Assembly (NCBI RefSeq): GCF_009674725.1
Contig: NZ_WKKH01000002.1
Span: 1 to 64,000 of the forward strand
Direction: 5' to 3'
Origin: Pedobacter petrophilus
GTDB taxonomy: Bacteria; Bacteroidota; Bacteroidia; Sphingobacteriales; Sphingobacteriaceae
DNA: 64,000 bases
Shown here: positions 17,394-26,101 of the stretch, piece by piece
How positions within the stretch are numbered: the first letter of the stretch is position 1
Layout of the letters: every line of letters starts with the position of its first letter
Made by a program: the position numbers and the translations under genes
The notes under the pieces: model-generated
What the model was told of the DNA's origin: nothing
Databases searched by the model: none
Seen by the model: the letters and a program-made list of their open reading frames with translations, nothing else

Positions 17394-18125
17394 TTAAAAC
17401 CGGCCGGTTTCTATTGTGTTTTCCTCAAAATAATTGATAAGATTCTTCTTGTAATATTCAGTCATCTGGAGCTTATGTCCTGATTTAAAATAAATTAGAT
17501 TTCCTGTAACTTTATCGATTTTCTTAGCATTGATAACGTGAGATCTGTGGATTCTAAAGAACAGATCGTCTTTGAAAATTTTCTCCACATCTACAAGTGT
17601 AAGGTAAACAAGGGGGTCGCCCTTAGTGGTAACCATTTTGACATAATTCCCTGCACCTTCAAAATATATAATATCTTGTTTTTTTACCTTCGTAAGTTTG
17701 CCTTTCTCACCGGTCTTGAAAAACACTGCATTCTTCAGGCACTTATGCAGTCTAGGAAGATCCTGTTCTACTACTTCCATTACACTTTGACTGAACTTGG
17801 CTTGTTTTATGGGTTTTACCAAATAGTGATTAGCCCGAACATCAAATGCTTTTAACGCATATTTTTCGTATGCACTGGTGAAAATTATACTTTTAGTTTT
17901 CGGTTTCAAGGATACTGCTAGTTCCATTCCTGAAATGTCCGGCATTTCGATGTCGAGGAATAAAATGTCAATACGATCTTTTTTGTTGATTTCCGAAAGT
18001 GCATGAACTGGATTGTTGTATGTTTTAATCAGTTCAAGATTGGGCATATTGCTTATATAGGTTGATAGTAAGGCAATAGCATGTTTTTCATCATCTACGA
18101 TGACACATCTTATCTTATTGGTCAT
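17394..18125 (-). CDS. LytTR-family response regulator
   Basis: A 243-residue regulator. The N-terminal receiver domain (residues 1-120) has the acidic pocket VIVDDEKHA, the phospho-acceptor Asp in ILFLDIEMPDISG near 58, and the conserved Lys in LVKPIK near 105. The C-terminal LytTR DNA-binding domain (about 140-240) shows KVKKQDIIYFEGAGNYVKM and FFRIHRSHVINAKKI. It is partnered with the LytS-type kinase encoded 251 bp downstream. Targets are not evident; LytTR sites are degenerate direct repeats and I did not identify one confidently. Confidence 0.92.
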   Translation of the reverse strand: MTNKIRCVIVDDEKHAIALLSTYISNMPNLELIKTYNNPVHALSEINKKDRIDILFLDIEMPDISGMELAVSLKPKTKSIIFTSAYEKYALKAFDVRANHYLVKPIKQAKFSQSVMEVVEQDLPRLHKCLKNAVFFKTGEKGKLTKVKKQDIIYFEGAGNYVKMVTTKGDPLVYLTLVDVEKIFKDDLFFRIHRSHVINAKKIDKVTGNLIYFKSGHKLQMTEYYKKNLINYFEENTIETGRF

Positions 18126-18251
18126 AGGTAAAAAAGGGTTTGAGAGTGAGTTTATAAGTAGATTTTTTTGAGTATTTATTTATTCAAATAGTATTTTTTT
18201 ATATTAATTATCAGACTAACGGATTTGGCGATCAAAAAAGGTAAGAGAGAA

Positions 18252-18497
18252 TCAAAGATCTGTTGTAAATGGTTTCTCAGGGAAAAAATCCTTTATTGAA
18301 CATCCAAGAACTTCTGCAATTTTGTTGAGATGATTAATGTTGTATTTATCAGGCGTTTTAGGGCTTTCTACATTGCCTATAAATTTACCGCTCAAACCCA
18401 TTTCTTCAGACAGTTTCTTTTGACCAAATTTTTTCAAATGCCTGATTTCACGGACCTTATCAATAACGTATTGTTCAATTTCTGAAGCTTTACCCAT
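18252..18497 (-). CDS. XRE-family helix-turn-helix regulator
   Basis: An 81-residue protein if started at the Met of MGKASEIEQYVIDKV. A frame extending 27 residues further upstream exists, but those residues are atypical and cross a hairpin. The core is a Cro/C1-type HTH: FGQKKLSEEMGLSGKFIGNVE, then YNINHLNKIAEVLGCSIKDFFPE. It is probably a small repressor. CCCTGATATAGCAGGG (18533-18548), just upstream, is a plausible autoregulatory operator. Confidence 0.8.
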   Translation of the reverse strand: MGKASEIEQYVIDKVREIRHLKKFGQKKLSEEMGLSGKFIGNVESPKTPDKYNINHLNKIAEVLGCSIKDFFPEKPFTTDL

Positions 18498-18532
18498 TGA
18501 AACGAAGTAAATAAAAACAAAAAAAATGTTAG

Positions 18533-18548
18533 CCCTGATATAGCAGGG
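18533..18548. promoter_or_regulatory. palindrome upstream of XRE gene
   Basis: CCCTG-ATATAG-CAGGG, a 5-bp perfect inverted repeat 35 bases before the XRE start codon. It may be an operator for the XRE protein. On the plus strand it is followed by TTTTT and could form a weak terminator, but no gene enters from that side. Confidence 0.35.
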
Positions 18549-18578
18549 TTTTTGATTTAATTGTTTATATTTGGACAT

Positions 18579-19099
18579 ATAAAATAGGTATTAAAGAGTC
18601 TTACGGTCGCAATATCTGACGCCGTGACGTAGGACAGCAGGTTAATACCCATATCTATGCGTAGATCTACTATATTTGTATATCGAAATAGATGTGGGAA
18701 CTGCTGTAAATCCGTGTCACTTAAGGCGTCAGAAACTTTATTGCACCACGGTTGGTAGTTCTCACATTTATTGAACCCAACCCTTAAGACTCGTATAACC
18801 AATACGGGTATGAAGCAAAGCATCTTTAGATTAGTTTACGTTTTCCCTTTTACTTTGGTGAAGAGGCACTGCTTTATTCAAAAATCCCGACTTCAAATCA
18901 ACTTTTTTTTTCTAGCCATTGTCACTTGTCCCTTTGACAGGATGTATGCGCTGAAGCCAAAAAATCCAGTATAGCCTTAATTACTACAACAGGGCGGTCA
19001 TACAAAAATTAAATTGAGTATTGGTTCGCCCGCCCTGTTATTTCATCCTATTCTAACCAAACAGGAACCAATTAATTAATCAACTAACTATTATTTTTT
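18579..19099. other. intergenic region upstream of tlpA-susCD, no gene seen
   Basis: No convincing gene. TATATTTG at 18671-18678 fits the -7 box TAnnTTTG for rightward transcription, which would give a leader of about 410 bases. A 10-bp inverted repeat (AACAGGGCGG 18988-18997 / CCGCCCTGTT 19030-19039, loop 32 nt) lies 60 bases before the TlpA start and could form a leader hairpin. Confidence 0.4.
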
Positions 19100-19675
19100 A
19101 TGAAAAAAACGACAGTTTTAATCGTTGTGGCTGTGCTTTGCCTTTTTTTTGGAGCGCATGCTCAACAAAAGATGATCAAGCCGAAGCAAACGATGGCAAT
19201 TAAAGCCTTAACAATTGGAGATAAAATACCAGAAATCTTGTTTACAAAACTGATTAACTCAAAGGATGAGCAGTTTTCTACGACAGCACTTTTTGGAAAA
19301 GCAATAATAATTGACTTTTGGGCAACTTGGTGTACAAGTTGTATCTCAGGCTTCCCTCACCTGGAAGAACTTCAGAAAAAGTACCTTAAAAACTTAAAAA
19401 TCATTCTTGTCGACAATTCGGACCGGGACAACCCTGAGAAAATAAGGGAATTTATTCAAAGGAGAAAAGAAAACGGTTATCAGACTACTATACCGACTGT
19501 TTTCAATGAAGCGTCTTTAGATTTATTATTTCCCCATCGCTCGATCCCTCATTACATACTTATTGGACCAGATGGAAGGGTCAAAGCTATAACTGGTAGC
19601 GAAGGGATTACTGAACAAAATGTCAAAAGCCTTATGGCAGGCCTTGACCTGGAATTAAAACTTAAGGAGGGATAA
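19100..19675 (+). CDS. TlpA-like thioredoxin-fold protein
   Basis: A 191-residue exported thiol-disulphide protein. The signal peptide ends near GAHAQ (residues 1-21). A TlpA/ResA-type redoxin fold follows with the active site FWATWCTSCISG near residue 75 and the cis-Pro segment HRSIPHYILIGPDG near 155. It is followed one base later by the SusC gene, and a MauE-type redox membrane protein lies in the facing unit, so this protein probably handles thiols of an extracytoplasmic protein specific to this cluster (inference). Confidence 0.88.
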   Translation: MKKTTVLIVVAVLCLFFGAHAQQKMIKPKQTMAIKALTIGDKIPEILFTKLINSKDEQFSTTALFGKAIIIDFWATWCTSCISGFPHLEELQKKYLKNLKIILVDNSDRDNPEKIREFIQRRKENGYQTTIPTVFNEASLDLLFPHRSIPHYILIGPDGRVKAITGSEGITEQNVKSLMAGLDLELKLKEG

Positions 19676-19676
19676 C

Positions 19677-22600
19677 ATGGAGACTTTAAAAAACGGTAAA
19701 CCACAATACATTGTGGTTTGGTTTCTAGCCATACTTATGGTATTATTTTCAATCGCATCGGCGTTTGCACAGGATGAAACTGGTGTTAAAGTTTTAACAG
19801 GAAGCGTAAGTCTTTCAGAAGGAATAAATCAATCTGTCACTATTCGATCATCAAAAAACGGATCGTTGAGATCGAAGGATTCCGGAGAATTTACTTTCAA
19901 GCTTCGGGTCTTGCCTGATACGCTAACCTTCAGCTTATTGGGATTTACCTCGACCAAAAGAATTGTTGAGAAAAACTATAATTTTAATGAATCTCTAACT
20001 ATCCGGATGGTACCGGATGCAAAGGACCTTGGCTCAGTAGAAATAAATACAGGTTATCAAAAGCTCAAGCCAAATGAAATTAACGGGACGGTATCAATAA
20101 TCAGCGAAAAAGCGCTAAATGCAACTCAAGGTACTAATATCCTAGATAGGTTAGCAGGTCAAACTTCTGGTTTGCTAGTGAATATTGGGAAAACTTCTCC
20201 AAATGCTTCGCTTAACATTTCAGTTAGGGGATTAGGCACCATTAACGGCCCGCTTGACCCCTTGATTGTTCTTGATGGATTTATATATGAGGGTGATGTC
20301 AATAACATTAATCCTAACGATATTGAGAACGTATCTATATTAAAGGATGCCTCAGCCGCATCAATATGGGGCGCTCGAGCTGGTAATGGCGTAATTGTAA
20401 TCACATCTAAAAAGGGTAAGCTTAATCAGAAAATGCAATTGAGTTTTTCAAGCAGTTTGCAAGTGCAGGCCTTGGCAAATCTGATGGAGATTCCGCTAAT
20501 GACTGCTTCTGATTATATAGACGTCGAAAAATTAATATTTGATGCTGGATTTTTTGATGATCAAATATCAAGATTTCCTTACTTAAGTTTAACGCCTGCA
20601 GTAGAGAACTTTTTATCGCTTAAACAAGGAAAGATTAATCAAAGTCAGTCTGATGCATTCTTGGATAAATTAAGAACTCAGGATGTTAGAAAATCCTATC
20701 AAGACAATTTTTATACTAACCCTGTAACTCAGCAATATTCACTAAACCTTAAAGGGGGAGGCGAAAATTATAGTTATCTAATGGGGGCAAGTTATGATAA
20801 CTCTTTATCCGAAAACTATATTAAGAGTGATAAAATTAACTTACACTTATCCAATCAGTTTAAACCGGTTAAAAATCTTACCATATCTACTAATATTTAC
20901 CTCACCACTGCAACTTTTAAGTCTGGACGGCCCGCTTATGGCACCTTAAATATTGGGCAGAGAAATCCTACTTATTCCATATTTAGCGACGAATCCGGTA
21001 TCCCATTAACTATCGCCAGGGCTTACCGTAATGCCTATACTGATACTGCCGGTTCGGGTAGATTGTTAGATTGGAAATACTATCCAACTGAAGAATATAA
21101 ACACAATATTCAAAAAATTAATAGGTCGGAGGTATATGGAAGTGTTGGCGCTAATTATAAAATATTCGAATTCCTAAATGCAGAACTTAATTATCAATTG
21201 CAGCGCCAGAATTCCAAGGAGCAGTTTGAATCTGATAAGTACAGTTTTTTTTCGAGAGATATTGTGAACTCATTCAGCCAGTTAAACCGAGCGACTAATC
21301 AGATTATTTATCCGGTTCCACTGGGTGGGGTAATGAATTACGGCGATTCAAGGACTCAGTCTAGCACTGGTAGATTTCAGTTGAATCTAGATAAATCTTT
21401 CGGTGCCCATGTGATTAGAGCGATAGCGGGGCTTGAGGCGAGGGATGTACAAAATTTAGGATCGAGTTCGGTATTCCACGGTTATAACGGGGATCCGCTA
21501 AGTTATTCGAATGTTGACGTGGTAAATTTCTATCCTGATTTTTTAACCGGAAGTAATAAACAAATAGGGAGTAATGGCGCCCTTACCCATACCACTTATC
21601 GTTTTATGAGTTTCTATGGGAATGCTTCATATAGCTACCTCGGCCGATACCTCGCATCTGGAAGTGTGAGAAGAGATGGATCGAATATTTTTGGAGCCAA
21701 TACTAATGATAAATGGAAACCACTTTGGTCTTTGGGATTAGGATGGGTTGCATCCAATGAAAAATTCTATGCTCTCCAATGGCTTCCCGTTCTTCGATTT
21801 AATGCAACTTTTGGATATACTGGAAATGTTGATTTGACAAAAACATCTCTCCCGATAGCGGGATATGCAACTAATAACCAGTCAGGACTTCCTTTTACCA
21901 GAATTAGTAGTATCAATAATCCTGATTTAAAATGGGAGCAATTATCTCAATTAGATTTGAAAATGTCTTTCGAAACAAGGGGCCGCTGGTTATTTGGTGC
22001 AATTTCCTATTTCCTTAAAAAGGGAACAGATTTATATGGATCTGCTCCATATGATTACACAGCTTGGGGCGCAAGGAACGAGCTAACGCGCAATGTTGCT
22101 GACATGAAAGGTTATGGTGTTGATGCAGAATTTCATTCGAAAAATATCACTACTAAAGACTTTGAATGGAGTTCTGATTTGTTTTTTAATTTCAACAAAA
22201 ACAAAACCGTTAAATACTATCGTCCAACTGGGACAGGTCTTTATAGTTTTATCGGAGCAGGAAAAGAAATTATTCCGATCGTAGGGCTACCATTATACGG
22301 TATAACTTCATTTAAATTTGGAGGCCTTGATAATGCAGGTAATCCTTTGGGCTATCTTAATGGGCAATTGAGTAAAGATTATTCTGCTATTTTAAGAGAG
22401 GGAAGTACAACAGGCAATAATTTAATCTTCAATGGTGTTTCAAGCCCTGCCGTTTATGGTTCCCTGATTAATAACTTTACCTACGGTCGGATTAGCCTTT
22501 CCTTTAATATTAGCTATAGACTTGGATATTACTTTCAAAAGCAGACTATTAATTATTATTCGCTGATTAATTCAGGTATTTCTCACAGTGATTATGCTTT

Positions 22601-22922
22601 AAGGTGGCAAAAGCCTGGTGATGAATCTCAAACGAATATTCCGTCGTTTTTATATCCGGTTGATGCAAATAGGGATGTGTTTTTTGGAAATTCAGATGTT
22701 AATGTGTTAAGGGCAGATAACATTCGCCTTCAATATGTAAATCTTTCCTACAGATTTGAATCGGGGAAATGGAAATTTCCGTTGAGAAATCTTGAGTTTA
22801 CGGCAGGGATCCAAAATGCTGGTCTTTTATGGACAGCAAATACAGAACATTTGGATCCGGATTATCTCAATTCATTTAATAATACTAAAAATTATGTTTT
22901 AAGCCTTAAAGGCAGTTTTTAA
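19677..22922 (+). CDS. SusC/RagA-family TonB-dependent outer-membrane transporter
   Basis: A 1081-residue outer-membrane protein. It has a signal sequence (about 1-31, ending FAQ), a short carboxypeptidase-regulatory-like beta domain (about 40-110), a TonB plug (about 125-255) with the SusC signature NPNDIENVSILKDASAASIW and GNGVIVITSKKG, then a 22-strand barrel ending in an aromatic C-terminus (SLKGSF). Barrel strands show NPDLKWEQ and GSVRRDGSNIFG, typical of the family. It forms a complex with the SusD-like lipoprotein encoded five bases downstream. With TlpA upstream rather than glycosidases, the substrate may be a peptide or protein rather than a sugar (inference). Confidence 0.93.
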   Translation: METLKNGKPQYIVVWFLAILMVLFSIASAFAQDETGVKVLTGSVSLSEGINQSVTIRSSKNGSLRSKDSGEFTFKLRVLPDTLTFSLLGFTSTKRIVEKNYNFNESLTIRMVPDAKDLGSVEINTGYQKLKPNEINGTVSIISEKALNATQGTNILDRLAGQTSGLLVNIGKTSPNASLNISVRGLGTINGPLDPLIVLDGFIYEGDVNNINPNDIENVSILKDASAASIWGARAGNGVIVITSKKGKLNQKMQLSFSSSLQVQALANLMEIPLMTASDYIDVEKLIFDAGFFDDQISRFPYLSLTPAVENFLSLKQGKINQSQSDAFLDKLRTQDVRKSYQDNFYTNPVTQQYSLNLKGGGENYSYLMGASYDNSLSENYIKSDKINLHLSNQFKPVKNLTISTNIYLTTATFKSGRPAYGTLNIGQRNPTYSIFSDESGIPLTIARAYRNAYTDTAGSGRLLDWKYYPTEEYKHNIQKINRSEVYGSVGANYKIFEFLNAELNYQLQRQNSKEQFESDKYSFFSRDIVNSFSQLNRATNQIIYPVPLGGVMNYGDSRTQSSTGRFQLNLDKSFGAHVIRAIAGLEARDVQNLGSSSVFHGYNGDPLSYSNVDVVNFYPDFLTGSNKQIGSNGALTHTTYRFMSFYGNASYSYLGRYLASGSVRRDGSNIFGANTNDKWKPLWSLGLGWVASNEKFYALQWLPVLRFNATFGYTGNVDLTKTSLPIAGYATNNQSGLPFTRISSINNPDLKWEQLSQLDLKMSFETRGRWLFGAISYFLKKGTDLYGSAPYDYTAWGARNELTRNVADMKGYGVDAEFHSKNITTKDFEWSSDLFFNFNKNKTVKYYRPTGTGLYSFIGAGKEIIPIVGLPLYGITSFKFGGLDNAGNPLGYLNGQLSKDYSAILREGSTTGNNLIFNGVSSPAVYGSLINNFTYGRISLSFNISYRLGYYFQKQTINYYSLINSGISHSDYALRWQKPGDESQTNIPSFLYPVDANRDVFFGNSDVNVLRADNIRLQYVNLSYRFESGKWKFPLRNLEFTAGIQNAGLLWTANTEHLDPDYLNSFNNTKNYVLSLKGSF

Positions 22923-22927
22923 AAATA

Positions 22928-24307
22928 ATGATTATGAAAAATATTAGAATTTTAAGGATATTAGGACTGCTTATATTTTGCAGTAGTTTAATGAACTGCA
23001 AAAAGTTTTTAGAGGAGAAATCTGATTCTAGACTGGTTGTACCGCAGACTTTAGCGGACATTCAGGGACTTCTCGATGATGCTGGTGTTATGAATTATCC
23101 AGTTACGCCCTCATATGGGGAAACCTGTTCGGATGATTATTTTCTTCTTCCCGCTACTCTTAACAAACTTCCCGCTATAACATTGGAGTTTTATTCATGG
23201 AAACCGGTTAACCTTAATTTTTCCAACGACTGGTCTAAAAGTTACCTGCCGATTTACAACTCCAATCTTAGCATCGAACTGATAAAAAAGATTCCACGTA
23301 CTACAGGAAATGCTTTAGAGTGGGACAATGTTAAAGGGTCAGCACTGTTTTTTCGCTCTTTTTACTATTTGGCATTGACTGCACAATATGGCCTTGCCTA
23401 TGATGAGCAGACTTCGGATAAGGATCTGGGTATTGTTATCCGAGAGACTTCGAATTTTAATGACCTATCGGTCCGCTCGACCGTAAAAACCTGTTACGAG
23501 CTCGTGATTCATGACTTGCAAGAGGCGATACAGTTGCTGCCCAATTATCCAAAACACCCATTACGTCCCTCCAAAGCAGCTGCCTATGCTTTATTGGCAA
23601 GGGCAGGCCTTTATGTAAGGGATTATAACCTTGGCCTGAAGTATTCGGAACTTGCCATTAAGCTAAAGCCAGAGCTGATGGATTATAATGGAGATACTGA
23701 CTTGAATGCCTTAACCGCGAATGTCCCAGTTAAAAAATTCAATAGGGAAACTATATTTTATACAGAAATGTTGGGCGGCCTTAATTTACATGCACCAGTA
23801 TACGCAACCATAGACACCAACCTTTATGCTTCTTATAACATAAATGACCTCCGAAAAACTGCCTTTTTCAGACTTGTAGCGGGTTACCCGGTTTATAAAG
23901 GAAGCTACTCTTCTAACGCAAGTACCCTTTTCAGCGGTCTTACTACTAGCGAGCAGTACCTTACCAGAGCTGAATGCAAGGCCTTTCTAGGAGATGTATC
24001 GGGCGCAATGAATGATGTCAATTTTTTATTGACGAAACGGTGGAGGAAAACAGTTCCGTTTACGCCCCTTTCTGCTTCTGATAAATCTTCGGCACTTTCA
24101 ATTGTGCGATTTGAACGTAGAAAGGAGATGTTGATGCGGGGAACTAGATGGGCAGATATTAAACGGCAGAATAAGGAAGGTGCGAACATTACTCCAACCC
24201 GGATTGTGAATGGGAAACTAATTCAGTTAGTACCATCTTCCCGCTTTTATGCATTGCCACTACCCGCTGATATTATTGATTTAACAGGAATGCCACAAAA
24301 TAATTAG
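22928..24307 (+). CDS. SusD/RagB-family surface lipoprotein
   Basis: A 459-residue lipoprotein. The signal ends LMNCKKFLEEKSDSR (Cys near residue 24), then TPR-like helices carry the substrate-binding surface: ALLARAGLYVRDYNLGLKYSE near 220 and TRAECKAFLGDVSGAMNDVN near 345. The family C-terminal block FERRKEMLMRGTRWADIKR is near 405. It is the lid of the SusC transporter. ATG at 22928 or 22934 could start it; both give the same mature protein. Confidence 0.92.
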   Translation: MIMKNIRILRILGLLIFCSSLMNCKKFLEEKSDSRLVVPQTLADIQGLLDDAGVMNYPVTPSYGETCSDDYFLLPATLNKLPAITLEFYSWKPVNLNFSNDWSKSYLPIYNSNLSIELIKKIPRTTGNALEWDNVKGSALFFRSFYYLALTAQYGLAYDEQTSDKDLGIVIRETSNFNDLSVRSTVKTCYELVIHDLQEAIQLLPNYPKHPLRPSKAAAYALLARAGLYVRDYNLGLKYSELAIKLKPELMDYNGDTDLNALTANVPVKKFNRETIFYTEMLGGLNLHAPVYATIDTNLYASYNINDLRKTAFFRLVAGYPVYKGSYSSNASTLFSGLTTSEQYLTRAECKAFLGDVSGAMNDVNFLLTKRWRKTVPFTPLSASDKSSALSIVRFERRKEMLMRGTRWADIKRQNKEGANITPTRIVNGKLIQLVPSSRFYALPLPADIIDLTGMPQNN

Positions 24308-24334
24308 TTTAATAGGGTAGTAATGGAAATACAT

Positions 24335-24356
24335 GGCAGGACTGGATGGTCCTGCC
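24335..24356. terminator. hairpin between convergent SusD and DUF6520 genes
   Basis: GGCAGGAC (24335-24342) pairs with GTCCTGCC (24349-24356) around a 6-nt loop. It lies 27 bases after the SusD stop and 8 bases before the stop of the facing gene, so it probably serves both; the U-tract is weak. Confidence 0.6.
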
Positions 24357-24364
24357 TGTATAAG

Positions 24365-24751
24365 TTAATTGGATTTATTTGTAATATTCATTGATCCGTC
24401 TGCCGAGCCGTCAACAAAGTATGTTCCGTGAATAGCATCTAAGTCCGCACTGATATTAAGGGTAGATTTCAAAGTTGGTGTGCTGCCTGTGTTTACATAA
24501 TTTGCATCCACTTCGATGGTACATGGGCGTTGGTTAACATTATCACAGCTTAATGGCGGTGTTGTAACCCAATTCGTTTCTTGCTCTACATCAGCCTGAG
24601 CAGCTGCTAATGGACCATTGTAATAGAAAGTATATCTGGCTCTCTTATCAGATTTTTCTGATGATGATTTAAAAGCAGACATACTCACTACAAGTATTGC
24701 GGTAAATGCAAAGGCTAATAAGCCTTTTAAATTAAAGATATTTGTTTTCAT
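24365..24751 (-). CDS. DUF6520-like small secreted protein
   Basis: A 128-residue protein beginning MKTNIFNLKGLLAFAFTAIL, the characteristic start of DUF6520 proteins, with a cleavable signal ending near SMSAFKSS. The mature part is about 100 residues and polar, with only two cysteines, in LSCDNVNQRPCTIEVD (C-x7-C). These could form one disulphide. It is followed on the same strand by a MauE-like protein and faces TlpA-SusC-SusD. The function is unknown. Confidence 0.75.
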   Translation of the reverse strand: MKTNIFNLKGLLAFAFTAILVVSMSAFKSSSEKSDKRARYTFYYNGPLAAAQADVEQETNWVTTPPLSCDNVNQRPCTIEVDANYVNTGSTPTLKSTLNISADLDAIHGTYFVDGSADGSMNITNKSN

Positions 24752-24876
24752 GTTTAAGAATGCTTTTTACTTTTGAAAAAGCAAGCGAAAAAGTTCGGTA
24801 AGTAAATTATTAAAGTTTAAAATGATATTTAAGCGGACCGTTACTGTTTTTCGCTGCCGGCTTGTTTTTGAATATT

Positions 24877-25314
24877 TTATGCTCCGGTAACCTCCTTTCT
24901 TGTTTTGTTCAAAATTTTGATAGCAATTATATTTAAGGAAAGAAAAAATAGATTAAAGAAAAAATGTGACTTCCATCCGAGCAATTCAAGTACACCGCCA
25001 CAGATACATGGTGTGCTCCTGAAAAAATGGGAGAGGATTAACACGATGTAAATGGTGAAAATTGTTAATAATGCTACCGAAAATACTAATCCAATCTTTT
25101 TTGTGGCTTCAATTAAAAGTAGAACAACAAGAAACAATTCTACAGCAGGAAGCAGGTAAACGAAAATTTCAGAAAATTCTCTATTTGAAAACTGGAGATA
25201 TAATTCATGTTTAAACTTATCAAATTCTGCAAGTTTCCATAAAGAAGTATAACCCCACAGAATAATGAGCGCATTGGTACAATAGGTCAGCCATATGTTG
25301 GTTTTTATTTTCAT
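24877..25314 (-). CDS. MauE/DoxX-family redox-associated membrane protein
   Basis: A 145-residue inner-membrane protein with four hydrophobic helices. A thiol motif, PCICGG, occurs in the loop after helix 3 near residue 105, as in MauE-like proteins that pair with thioredoxin-fold partners to move reducing or oxidising equivalents. It lies upstream of the DUF6520 gene on the same strand and close to the TlpA gene, which supports a shared disulphide function. DoxX-like naming is also possible. Confidence 0.8.
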   Translation of the reverse strand: MKIKTNIWLTYCTNALIILWGYTSLWKLAEFDKFKHELYLQFSNREFSEIFVYLLPAVELFLVVLLLIEATKKIGLVFSVALLTIFTIYIVLILSHFFRSTPCICGGVLELLGWKSHFFFNLFFLSLNIIAIKILNKTRKEVTGA

Positions 25315-25438
25315 TTTCTTAATTGATAGACCAAAGTTGAATACAGAAAATTTGTTTCTTAGCTATTGCAGCTTAGAAAATGCGCATTAAATTTTTTTGC
25401 AAAACAAATGCAGCTTAGATTGGACCGTATTTTAGATC

Positions 25439-26014
25439 CTAATCTTTTTTATTTCGAATTGCGCTTAAGGTATTTGGGTGGGTTCCTAGGAACCTGGCAA
25501 CATCGTTTATTGGTATGATCTGGAAAATTTCTGGTTGTTCTATTAAAAGGTTTTCTAATCTTGTAGGTACATCATGTGCATGTAAATTGAAACCATGATG
25601 TAAAAGTTCAGTTAACTGGATCTCGCTTATTTTTGACATGAGCATATGAAACTCAGGGAAGTTTTGGTATAGTGTGTAGATATGTTTATTTGGTATTACC
25701 ATTAATGCTGAATCAGCAATAGCCTCAACGGTTAGCTCGAAATCGTCGGTGTTTAACTCTTTAAATTTGGGGATTAAGGTATTTTGAAGATGGAGGCGTA
25801 CCAAACGGTTATCTGGATTTTGCTTACTATCTAAGCTTGTTTTTAGGTTTCCACGTTCTACAAAAGTTAGTGGAAACATCTGGTTGTGTTCTGGGCTTAG
25901 CTTAGCGTGTTTCTTGATATCTAGTTGCGCAAGGGCAACATTTAGATAGGCTCTTAGCCCTGGTGAAGTTTGATGAATTTCATCAAGTACTTCAAAGAAT
26001 TTTTCATGGTTCAT
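25439..26014 (-). CDS. Crp/Fnr-like regulator
   Basis: About 191 residues if started at MNHEKFFEVLDEI; an in-frame Met seven codons upstream is less likely. The cyclic-nucleotide-binding fold is recognisable but ligand residues are degenerate (NPDNRLVRLHLQNT, then IADSALMVIPNKHIYTLY). A C-terminal HTH is present: IPINDVARFLGTHPNTLSAIR. Short Crp-like proteins of this kind are very common in Bacteroidetes and often do not bind cAMP. It may control the MauE/DUF6520 unit or the ICE genes; the sequence does not decide. Confidence 0.8.
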   Translation of the reverse strand: MNHEKFFEVLDEIHQTSPGLRAYLNVALAQLDIKKHAKLSPEHNQMFPLTFVERGNLKTSLDSKQNPDNRLVRLHLQNTLIPKFKELNTDDFELTVEAIADSALMVIPNKHIYTLYQNFPEFHMLMSKISEIQLTELLHHGFNLHAHDVPTRLENLLIEQPEIFQIIPINDVARFLGTHPNTLSAIRNKKD

Positions 26015-26101
26015 GTTTTTAAGCAAATAAACCATTCTGCGAAAAGCTCGTCAAGTGGCTAAAACTGCCACCCCGGGCCACCCCCACATTTAATTAACTA
26101 T

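Noticed and set aside
17394..18125. Considered whether the LytTR pair is the RteA/RteB system of the ICE.
   Set aside because: RteA/RteB-type systems are a hybrid kinase with a sigma54-type regulator; this pair is LytS/LytTR and lies about 10 kb from rteC.
18557..18974. Two short ORFs (88 aa minus, 67 aa plus) upstream of the TlpA gene.
   Set aside because: No recognisable motif, overlap on opposite strands, and odd composition; I do not consider them genes.
19137..19150. TTTGCCTTTTTTTT matches the reverse complement of sequence at the tRNA terminator / recombinase end, as a possible left attachment site.
   Set aside because: It lies inside the TlpA signal peptide, is a low-complexity Leu/Phe-coding tract, and has inverted orientation relative to the right end. 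Probably chance.
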